Part shown: one piece after another, positions 52,659 through 59,956 of the stretch
How positions within the stretch are numbered: position 1 is the first letter of the stretch
Layout of the letters: each line of letters begins with the position of its first letter
NCBI GenBank assembly: GCA_030428255.1
Contig: JAUIBT010000022.1
Location: 1 to 59,956 of the forward strand
Length of the DNA stretch: 59,956 bases
Direction: 5' to 3'
Source: Alphaproteobacteria bacterium
Lineage (GTDB): Bacteria; Pseudomonadota; Alphaproteobacteria; UBA7985; JAUIBT01
Program-made: the position numbers and the translations under genes
Notes under the pieces: model-generated
Databases searched by the model: none
The model's input: only the letters and a program-made list of their open reading frames with translations
Told to the model about the DNA's origin: nothing

Positions 52659-54515
52659 ATGTCGCGTAAGAGCGCCATAGGTCAGTGGCCGCGCAGCCAA
52701 GCGGGCAATCGCACGACGCGCTTAAGCTGGCGACAGATTGTCTGGCTGGTCGGACAAATCGTCTGGCCGGACCAGCGGGCCTTGCGTCGGCCCGGCTTGT
52801 TGCTGGCGGTGCTGACCATCTTGATTGTGTCGCGCTCTTTCGTCGTTCTGGTGCCAGCCTTGCAAGCGGCCATCGTCGGCCAGCTCGACCGTTCCTTAAA
52901 CGGCGGCTTGTCGAGCCCGCAAGTGCTTTGGCTCAGCCTGCCGATCCTGCTGGTGATCGCCTTTGGCGTTACCCGCTCCTTGCAAAACACGCTGGAAGGC
53001 CTGGCCGATTTGCTGGTGGACTTCCTGTCCTTACCGGCCATTCGCCGCATTACCCTGCGTTCGTTTGAACACGTCTTGAACCTGCCCATGGCCTATCACC
53101 TGGACGCCAAGGCGGGCACCCTGTCGCAAGGCCTAAAGCGCGGCCTGTCGGCGGCTGAGAACCTGGCCAACCGCCTGCTGTTGACCCTGGGCCCAGTGCT
53201 GTTTGAGCTGAGCGCGGCGACGCTGGTGGTCTGGCTGTGGTTCGGTTGGTACGAGGCGGCGATTATCATCGCGATTGCCCTGGGCTATCTGGGCATTACC
53301 CGGCTGTTCGATCCCATCCGCAATACAGCGCTGATGACCGTCAATGCAGCCGAGGACCGGGTCAACGGTACGCTGATCGAAAGCTTGACCCATATCGAGA
53401 GTGTCAAGGTGTTCGGGGCCGCCCCGCGCCAACTTGAGGAGACCAACGCCGGGCTGCGTGATTATCAGCATGCCTCGATCAAGGTGTCGATCCACTGGCT
53501 GTTTCGCATCATGGCGGTTTGGTCTTTGTTGGGGCTGGGCTTGATCTTGATCCTGCTCGGCGTCACGCAGGAGATTATGGCCGGTGAGCGCGCGCTGGGT
53601 GACTTCGTCTTTCTGTCCGGCGTGACCATGGGCCTGTTTCGCCCGATTGCCATCTTGGCCATGATCGGGCGGCGCATCCAAGATGATATGATTCACACCG
53701 AGCGCCTCTTCGCCCTGCTGGATGAGCCCAACCCTTTGGCGGACGTTGCCGATGCCCCGGACCTGGTCTTGACCGAAGGCGCTCTGCGCATTGAGGCTGT
53801 GAGCCTTTGCTATCAGCCAGGCCGCGCGGTGCTGCAAGACCTGAGCTTGGAGCTGCCCGCAGGCAGCTTGATCGGCGTTGCGGGCCCCACGGGAGCCGGA
53901 AAATCGAGCCTGATCAAGCTGTTGTTCCGGCTCTACAAGCCTGAGAGTGGCCGCATTACCATCGACGGTCAGGACATATGGCAGGTCAGCGGTCTCAGTT
54001 TGATGCGCAACATGGTGCTGGTGCCCCAAGATACGGTGCTGCTGAACGACAGCATCGAGGCCAATTTGCGCTTCGCCAAACCCGATGCCACGCCCCAGGA
54101 GATGCAAGAAGCTCTGTGGGTGGCCTGCATTGATGATTTTGTCGCCCGCCAACCCCAGGGCCTAGCGACCCTGATCGGCGAACGCGGCCTCAAACTGTCA
54201 GGCGGTGAGCGTCAGCGCATGGCCATTGCCCGCGCGGTGCTCAAACGCCCGCGCATCTATGTGTTCGACGAGGCCACGTCTTCGCTGGATTCCAAGACCG
54301 AAGCCTTGGTGCAACAGCGCCTGGCGGCCGTGACCCAGGGCGCGACGCGGTTGGTGATCGCCCACCGCCTGTCCACCATCCAGGCCGCCGACAGCATCGC
54401 CGTGCTGGACCAGGGCCGCTTGGTCGAACACGGCAACCACACCGCGCTGTTAGAGGCAGGCGGGCTCTATGCCGCACTCTGGCAGAGGCAAAGCGACGGC
54501 ACGCAAGGCTCATAG
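52659..54515 (+). CDS. Atm1-type ABC exporter (fused membrane and ATPase domains)
   Basis: A 618-residue half-transporter. Six membrane helices (about residues 48-340) precede the ATPase domain with Walker A GPTGAGKSS near 409, LVPQDTVLLNDSI, signature LSGGERQRMAIARA near 512, Walker B YVFDEATSSLD and H-loop VIAHRLSTI. In the membrane part VNAAEDRVNGTLIESLTHIE and SVKVFGA resemble Atm1/HMT1 exporters of glutathione-related compounds and metal homeostasis. The substrate is not certain. It sits between carA and carB in the same direction, which is unusual. ATG at 52659 may be shorter by some codons. Confidence 0.9.
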   Translation: MSRKSAIGQWPRSQAGNRTTRLSWRQIVWLVGQIVWPDQRALRRPGLLLAVLTILIVSRSFVVLVPALQAAIVGQLDRSLNGGLSSPQVLWLSLPILLVIAFGVTRSLQNTLEGLADLLVDFLSLPAIRRITLRSFEHVLNLPMAYHLDAKAGTLSQGLKRGLSAAENLANRLLLTLGPVLFELSAATLVVWLWFGWYEAAIIIAIALGYLGITRLFDPIRNTALMTVNAAEDRVNGTLIESLTHIESVKVFGAAPRQLEETNAGLRDYQHASIKVSIHWLFRIMAVWSLLGLGLILILLGVTQEIMAGERALGDFVFLSGVTMGLFRPIAILAMIGRRIQDDMIHTERLFALLDEPNPLADVADAPDLVLTEGALRIEAVSLCYQPGRAVLQDLSLELPAGSLIGVAGPTGAGKSSLIKLLFRLYKPESGRITIDGQDIWQVSGLSLMRNMVLVPQDTVLLNDSIEANLRFAKPDATPQEMQEALWVACIDDFVARQPQGLATLIGERGLKLSGGERQRMAIARAVLKRPRIYVFDEATSSLDSKTEALVQQRLAAVTQGATRLVIAHRLSTIQAADSIAVLDQGRLVEHGNHTALLEAGGLYAALWQRQSDGTQGS

Positions 54516-54602
54516 CCGCTTGCCTCTTGCGGGCAGGGCCGCTAAACAGGCGTGATTTATCCCGACAGCCTCTTCACACGCTCCCCCAGAGAAGGCCTCA
54601 GC

Positions 54603-57600
54603 ATGCCCAAACGCACCGACCTCCAGTCCATCATGATTATCGGGGCTGGGCCCATCGTTATCGGTCAAGCTTGCGAGTTCGATTATTCCGGTGCCCAAGC
54701 GGTCAAGGCTCTGCGCCAAGAAGGCTATCGGGTCATTTTGGTCAACTCCAACCCCGCCACCATCATGACCGACCCCGAGCTGGCGGACGCGACCTATATC
54801 GAGCCCATCACCCCCGCCGTGGTGGCCAAGATCATCGAAAAAGAGCGCCCCGACGCACTGCTGCCAACCATGGGCGGCCAGACCGCGCTGAATACCGGTT
54901 TGGCGTTGGAGCAAGACGGCACCCTGGCCAAGTTCGGGGTTGAGCTGATCGGTGCCAAAGCGGAGTCGATCGAAAAGGCCGAAGACCGCCAGTTGTTCCG
55001 CGACGCCATGGACAAAATTGGTCTGGAGAGCCCACGCTCGATCCTGACCACCACCATCGACGAAGCCCGCGCGGCAGCCAAAGAGATCGGCTTTCCGCTG
55101 ATCCTGCGGCCCTCTTTCACGCTGGGCGGCCAAGGCGGCGGCATCGCCTATAACCAGGACGAGTTTGAAAAGCTGATCGTTCAGGGCCTGGACCTGTCGC
55201 CCAACACCCAGGTGCTGGTCGAGGAGTCCGTGCTGGGCTGGAAAGAGTACGAGATGGAAGTGGTGCGCGATTCGGCGGACAACTGCATCATTATTTGCTC
55301 GATTGAGAACATCGATCCCATGGGCATTCACACCGGCGATTCGGTGACCGTTGCGCCTGCGCTGACCCTGACCGACAAAGAATACCAAATCATGCGCAAC
55401 GCCTCGCTGGCGGTGCTGCGAGAAATCGGCGTCGATACCGGCGGCTCGAACGTGCAGTTTGCTTTGAACCCCGCGACCGGCCGCCTGGTGGTGATCGAGA
55501 TGAACCCGCGCGTCTCGCGCTCTTCGGCGCTGGCCTCCAAAGCCACCGGCTTCCCGATTGCCAAGATCGCAGCCAAGCTGGCAGTGGGCTACACCCTGGA
55601 CGAGCTGCAAAACGACATCACCGAGGTCACCCCGGCCTCCTTTGAACCGACCATCGACTATGTGGTCACCAAGATGCCGCGCTTCACTTTTGAGAAGTTC
55701 AAGGGCACGCCCGCTGAGCTGTCCACCTCGATGAAGTCGGTGGGTGAGGCCATGGCTGTCGGCCGTAGCTTTGCTGAGAGCCTGCAAAAAGCGCTGCGCT
55801 CGATGGAAACTGGTCTGACCGGGCTCAACGAGGTCGAGATCCCCGGCGCGCTGGCCGCAGACGGCAGCGTGAATACCGCCGCCATTTTGTCTGAGCTGGC
55901 CAAGCAAAAGCCCGACCGTTTGCTGACCGTTGCCCAAGCCTTCCGCTTGGGTCTGAACGAGGCGCAGATCGCGGGCGCGACCAAAATCGACCCCTGGTTC
56001 TTGCGTCAGGTCGAACACCTGGTGGCCGAAGAGCAAAGGATCATCAAGACCGGCCTGCCCAGCGACGCCGAGAGCTGGCAGGATGTCAAACAGCAGGGCT
56101 TTAGCGATGCGCGCCTGGCGCAGTTGACCAAGCACGACGAAGGGCTGGTGCGCGCGCGCCGGCTGTCAGCGGGCGTCGCTCCGGTTTACAAACGCATTGA
56201 TACCTGTGCGGCTGAGATCCCCTCAGACACCTCCTACATGTACTCTTGTTATGAGGGCACGGGTCTGGCTCCGGGCGAGAACGAGGCCGACCCGAGCGAA
56301 CGCGAAAAGATCATGATCTTGGGTGGCGGTCCCAACCGTATCGGCCAGGGCATCGAGTTCGACTATTGCTGTGTGCACGCGGCCTATGCCCTGCGCGAGG
56401 CGGGTTATGAGACCATCATGGTCAACTGTAACCCTGAAACGGTCTCGACCGACTACGACACCTCTGACCGCTTGTACTTTGAGCCGCTGACGCCCGAAGA
56501 CGTGCTGGCCATCGCCCGCACAGAGCAGTCCAAGGGCAGCCTGAAGGGCGTGATCGTACAATTCGGGGGCCAAACGCCGCTGAAACTGGCCGCGACCCTT
56601 GAGCGCGAGATGATCCCTATTCTGGGCACCTCGCCCGATGCAATCGACTTGGCCGAAGACCGCGAGCGCTTCCAGGCACTGTTGCACGATTTGGGGCTGA
56701 AGCAGCCTGAGAACGCCATCGCCACCACCGAAGACGGCGTGCGCAAAGCCGCCGACGACATTGGCTATCCGGTGTTGCTGCGCCCCTCCTACGTTCTGGG
56801 TGGCCGTGGCATGGAGATCGTCAACGACCGCGAGCAACTGGAAACCTATGTGCGCGAGGCCGTGCGGGTGTCCGGCGACCAGCCGGTGTTGATCGATTCC
56901 TACCTGCGCGACGCGACTGAGGTGGACGTGGACGCCCTGTGTGACGGCGAGCAGGTCTTTGTCGCTGGCATCATGGAGCATATCGAAGAAGCGGGCGTGC
57001 ATTCCGGCGATTCTGCCTGTTCTCTGCCACCCCACTCGCTGCCCGCCGACGTGATCGCTGAGTTGGAGCGCCAAGCGCACCTGCTGGCCCATGCGCTGAA
57101 GGTGCGCGGCCTGATGAACATCCAGTTCGCGGTTAAGGACGGCGAGGTCTACCTGATCGAGGTCAACCCGCGCGCCTCGCGTACCGTGCCGTTTGTCGCC
57201 AAGGCCACCGGCTTGCCGATTGCCAAGATTGCAGCCCAAGTCATGGCGGGCGCTAAGTTGGCTGATTTCGACCTGGCGCCTAAGACCAAGGGCCAGATCG
57301 CGATCAAAGAAGCGGTCTTCCCCTTCGAGCGGTTCCCCGGCGTCGATGTTATGCTGGGCCCAGAAATGCGCTCAACCGGTGAGGTCATGGGCCTGGATGC
57401 CGACTTCGGCCACGCCTTCTTAAAGGCCCAGATGGGCGCGGGCGTCAAGCTGCCGACCAGCGGTAAGGTCTTCATCTCGGTGCGCGATCACGACAAGGCG
57501 CGCGCGGCCCTGGTGGCCAAACGCTTTGTCGAGCTTGGCTTTGAGGTCTTCGCAACGGCGGGCACGGCGGCGGCGCTGGACGCGGCGGGCGTTGCCAACG

Positions 57601-57857
57601 AGCGGGTGAACAAGGTGCTGGAGGGACGCCCGCACATCGTTGATCGCATGAAGAACGGCGAGGTGGCGTTGTTGATCAACACCACCGAGGGCCGCGAAGC
57701 GATTCAGGACTCGTTTGAGATCCGCCAGACCGCTTTGATGCAGCGCATGCCCTACTTTACCACCATGGCCGGTGCCGAAGCAGTGGTGCAGGCGATTGCC
57801 GCACTGCAAAACCAGGACCTTGAAGTTGCCTCACTTCAATCCTATTCTATTGTCTAA
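54603..57857 (+). CDS. carB: Carbamoyl-phosphate synthase large subunit
   Basis: A 1084-residue synthase with two homologous halves. The first has [33 protein letters not shown] and [20 protein letters not shown]; the second has [40 protein letters not shown] and [20 protein letters not shown]. The C-terminal MGS-like domain ([20 protein letters not shown]) binds regulators such as UMP and ornithine. ATG at 54603 follows an 80-base gap after the ABC gene. All motifs are intact. Confidence 0.97.
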   Translation: MPKRTDLQSIMIIGAGPIVIGQACEFDYSGAQAVKALRQEGYRVILVNSNPATIMTDPELADATYIEPITPAVVAKIIEKERPDALLPTMGGQTALNTGLALEQDGTLAKFGVELIGAKAESIEKAEDRQLFRDAMDKIGLESPRSILTTTIDEARAAAKEIGFPLILRPSFTLGGQGGGIAYNQDEFEKLIVQGLDLSPNTQVLVEESVLGWKEYEMEVVRDSADNCIIICSIENIDPMGIHTGDSVTVAPALTLTDKEYQIMRNASLAVLREIGVDTGGSNVQFALNPATGRLVVIEMNPRVSRSSALASKATGFPIAKIAAKLAVGYTLDELQNDITEVTPASFEPTIDYVVTKMPRFTFEKFKGTPAELSTSMKSVGEAMAVGRSFAESLQKALRSMETGLTGLNEVEIPGALAADGSVNTAAILSELAKQKPDRLLTVAQAFRLGLNEAQIAGATKIDPWFLRQVEHLVAEEQRIIKTGLPSDAESWQDVKQQGFSDARLAQLTKHDEGLVRARRLSAGVAPVYKRIDTCAAEIPSDTSYMYSCYEGTGLAPGENEADPSEREKIMILGGGPNRIGQGIEFDYCCVHAAYALREAGYETIMVNCNPETVSTDYDTSDRLYFEPLTPEDVLAIARTEQSKGSLKGVIVQFGGQTPLKLAATLEREMIPILGTSPDAIDLAEDRERFQALLHDLGLKQPENAIATTEDGVRKAADDIGYPVLLRPSYVLGGRGMEIVNDREQLETYVREAVRVSGDQPVLIDSYLRDATEVDVDALCDGEQVFVAGIMEHIEEAGVHSGDSACSLPPHSLPADVIAELERQAHLLAHALKVRGLMNIQFAVKDGEVYLIEVNPRASRTVPFVAKATGLPIAKIAAQVMAGAKLADFDLAPKTKGQIAIKEAVFPFERFPGVDVMLGPEMRSTGEVMGLDADFGHAFLKAQMGAGVKLPTSGKVFISVRDHDKARAALVAKRFVELGFEVFATAGTAAALDAAGVANERVNKVLEGRPHIVDRMKNGEVALLINTTEGREAIQDSFEIRQTALMQRMPYFTTMAGAEAVVQAIAALQNQDLEVASLQSYSIV

Positions 57858-57867
57858 GCACGAACAG

Positions 57868-57898
57868 AGGGCTCGGCCAAGCATGGCCGCGCCCTTTT
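57868..57898 (+). terminator. Rho-independent terminator after carB
   Basis: AGGGCTCGGCC, loop AAGCAT, GGCCGCGCCC and four T, ending 41 bases before the greA start. Confidence 0.75.
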
Positions 57899-57938
57899 GC
57901 TTTGTTCAACACTAGCCTATAGAAAGTGCCATAAGAGC

Positions 57939-58412
57939 ATGCAAAAAATCCCAATTACAACCGGGGGCGTGGGCCGCTTAGAGGAAGAGCTGAAGCACCT
58001 GAAGGCCGTCGAGCGTCCCGCGGTGATCGAAGCCATTGCCGAAGCCCGCGCACACGGCGATTTGTCTGAGAACGCCGAATACCATTCGGCGCGCGAGAAG
58101 CAATCCTTTATCGAGGGCCGCATTCAGGAGCTGGAAGGCATCTTGAGCCTGGCCGATGTGATTGACGTGTCCAAGCTGTCCGGCGACACGGTGCGCTTTG
58201 GAGCCACCGTGACCGTCATCGACGAGGACACGGATGAAGAAGCCACCTATCAGATTGTTGGCGAGCAAGAGGCCGATATTAAGCTGAACCTGCTGTCGAT
58301 CTCGGCGCCCTTGTCGCGCGCGCTGATCGGGAAAGGCGCTGGCGACTCGGTCGAGGTCACGACGCCCAAGGGCACCAAGTATTATGAAGTCTCTAAGGTG
58401 GCTTTCTTGTAG
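57939..58412 (+). CDS. greA: Transcription elongation factor GreA
   Basis: A 157-residue GreA, which rescues backtracked RNA polymerase by stimulating transcript cleavage. The N-terminal coiled coil has the tip residues in [20 protein letters not shown] (Asp and Glu at the tip). The C-terminal domain has [20 protein letters not shown] and the closing [23 protein letters not shown] at 57939 opens [10 protein letters not shown] as in relatives. Confidence 0.96.
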   Translation: MQKIPITTGGVGRLEEELKHLKAVERPAVIEAIAEARAHGDLSENAEYHSAREKQSFIEGRIQELEGILSLADVIDVSKLSGDTVRFGATVTVIDEDTDEEATYQIVGEQEADIKLNLLSISAPLSRALIGKGAGDSVEVTTPKGTKYYEVSKVAFL

Positions 58413-58456
58413 CGCCTTGCTGACGGTCAGCGACCTGGCTTCTAACATCCCTTGCA

Positions 58457-58494
58457 AAACCTGCTCGAAGCCAGCGCTACGAGCAGGTTTTTTT
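58457..58494 (+). terminator. Rho-independent terminator after greA
   Basis: AAACCTGCTCG and CGAGCAGGTTT form an 11-bp stem around a 12-base loop, followed by TTTT. Confidence 0.92.
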
Positions 58495-59045
58495 GTGTCC
58501 TGCGACTGTTCCCTCATCGCCGAGACCAGTGAGGCCAAGTCGCCGCATTGGCCGAGGCGGAACGGGTCCGCAGCAGCGAAACGGCACGAAACGGCACGAA
58601 ACGGTCAAGTCACATCGACCCGCGCGCGCCATACAGCACAGCAAAAGCGATCCGCAACCCACGCATGTCTAGACCATAGGGGGCGGAAAGGTGGAAAGGG
58701 GCAGAGCAGCCCACATGCCTTAGGATAAGTCCTATCCCGGTTTGAGCGGTCCTAGCCGTATAGTTCGGATACGCGCTTATTTGATGGGATGCGCGCTGGG
58801 TTCGCCGAATCCTAGTGCTTTGGACCCTAAAAGCGAGAGCTATGAACGCTAAGATGGTTGTAAACCTATGGGGAAAACGCTGAGAAATTGAGGAGCACCG
58901 GTCGAATGCACGCCCAAAACTGCACTTTAGTTAGCGGTCGCATATCCGTTTGACTAGTTTTCCATACTGGTGGGCGGTTCGTGGGGATGACGCCTGCGCT
59001 GGTCAGGGCGATGCCCCAGGCGCATTGCAATGCAAAGGTTTTCAG
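58495..59045. other. Intergenic region upstream of the BspA-like gene
   Basis: About 550 bases with no supported gene. Repeats of GGCACGAAAC occur near 58580-58610. The stretch from 58740 to 58950 is less GC-rich and probably holds the promoter of the surface-protein gene. Confidence 0.3.
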
Positions 59046-59956
59046 GTGGATCGAATCCAAGGAACACAGTCGGTTTTTGCGCGCGCAAAGTACGCACTTG
59101 CCTTTTGGCGCTGGCTGCTCTGGAGCCTGGTTGGCCTGATGTTGGGGCTACCAGCACTGGCCTCGGCCGCCTGCTCTGGTGCTCCGGGCAGCATAGGCAA
59201 GGCAGGCGAGACTTACACCTTGGGCAACGGGACTGTTGTGTCCTGTGGCGGCCTGTTGATCGTTAACGAAGCCATGATGCGCGCGGTCATTGTATATAAT
59301 GGAGGCAACGGTACTTTCGAATTTACCGGCGGCGCTGTTTACGCTGGCGTGACGGTTGCTGGCGCTGGCTCCTACACCTTCGCCCAGATTTACACCGGCC
59401 ATGTCACCAGTTTGGTAGACATGTTCCGATTTGCCAGCACGTTCAACCAAGACATCAGCCGTTGGGACACCAGCGCGGTCACCGATATGAATACAATGTT
59501 TTTGGGTGCCACGATTTTTGACCAAGGCATCGGTGGTTGGGATACCAGCGCGGTCACGGGCATGAGAAGCATGTTCAACGACGCAAAATTTTTCAACCAG
59601 GACATCGGCGGCTGGGACACATCTCAAGTCCAGCTAATGGAATCTATGTTCCTAGGTGCCAGCGCCTTCAACCAGGACATCGGCGGCTAGGATACCAGCG
59701 CGGTCACCCACGCAAATCAGATGTTCCTCGCTGCTAAGGCCTTCAACCAAGACTTGAGCCGTTGGGACACCAGCAGCGTCATCTACATAAACAACATGTT
59801 CTACGAAGCGTTCGCCTTCAACCAAGACTTGAGCGGTTGGAACGTGTGTAATGTCATTACCCGCGACTTTTTTGCCAGCGGTGCGACCGCCTGGGTCTTG
59901 CCCAAGCCCAACTTCGGGGGCGCGCCAGCCTGCACCGGCGGCGACCGCGACATCAA
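59046..59956 (+). pseudogene. BspA-like (DUF285) surface protein with in-frame amber codon
   Basis: A signal peptide ([19 protein letters not shown]) leads into a Gly/Val-rich domain and then at least six tandem 25-residue DUF285 repeats of the form [20 protein letters not shown]. These repeats fold as short leucine-rich-like units in surface or secreted proteins. In the fourth, the conserved Trp codon TGG has become TAG (59688-59690), and the same frame stays open to the window edge. Either the gene is a recent pseudogene, or the base differs by error. GTG at 59046 with AAAGG upstream is the likely start; the frame is open from 58950. The C-terminus is outside the window. Confidence 0.75.

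Noticed and set aside
54510-56135. 541-codon open frame antisense to carB
   Set aside because: It mirrors a well-supported carB frame; long antisense frames are common opposite GC-rich genes, and the translation resembles no family.

Overview
The window is about 60 kb of a GC-rich alphaproteobacterial chromosome. Several things point there: a circularly permuted two-piece tmRNA gene next to an alpha-type SspB, a DUF3576 lipoprotein, an aerobic-type CobN, a Tad/Cpa pilus block, and the run rpoD-dnaG-yqeY beside carAB. I cannot place the order or genus from sequence alone.

Layout. 1-6915: the right end of an IS66-family element abuts the C-terminal remnant of a TadG-like gene, facing a minus-strand Tad/Flp pilus operon (TPR lipoprotein, secretin CpaC, a stand-alone secretin-N-like protein, CpaB, CpaE, two TadE-like pseudopilins). 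7.8-26.1 kb: two groups of outer-membrane porin genes. The first is one gene broken by an in-frame stop. The second is five tandem intact genes. They are separated by housekeeping genes: tRNA-Leu, a GNAT acetyltransferase, a YmdB-like phosphoesterase, ispB, a TrmN6-like methyltransferase, xthA, an OmpR-type regulator and yggS. 26-33 kb: DUF3576 lipoprotein, zinc alcohol dehydrogenase, thyX with a membrane protein, then ssrA and sspB, which make and deliver the same degradation tag. 33-40 kb: a three-gene FAD/2Fe-2S amino-acid or opine dehydrogenase set, metY with a structured leader, an MFS exporter with a His-rich tail, DUF2461 and TfoX. 40-46 kb: small secreted proteins, a CBS-domain protein and cobN. 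46-58 kb: rpoD, dnaG, yqeY, then divergently carA, an ABC exporter, carB and greA. The window ends in a BspA-like surface protein carrying a premature amber codon.

The most unusual content lies between the genes. A 102-bp repeat occurs five times (two in tandem) and all five copies keep the same 34-codon frame open, which recalls protein-coding palindromic elements. A 35-bp hairpin repeat occurs in tandem at two convergent gene junctions. At least five further short tandem repeats (14-27 bp) sit at gene ends. The porin genes share a conserved upstream element, three share a hairpin around the ribosome-binding site, and they differ mainly in surface-loop regions; two are near-identical over about 1.1 kb. 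Together they look like a recombining surface-protein array with one decayed member.

Translations, motifs and repeats were read by eye. Family names come from recognised motifs, not database searches.
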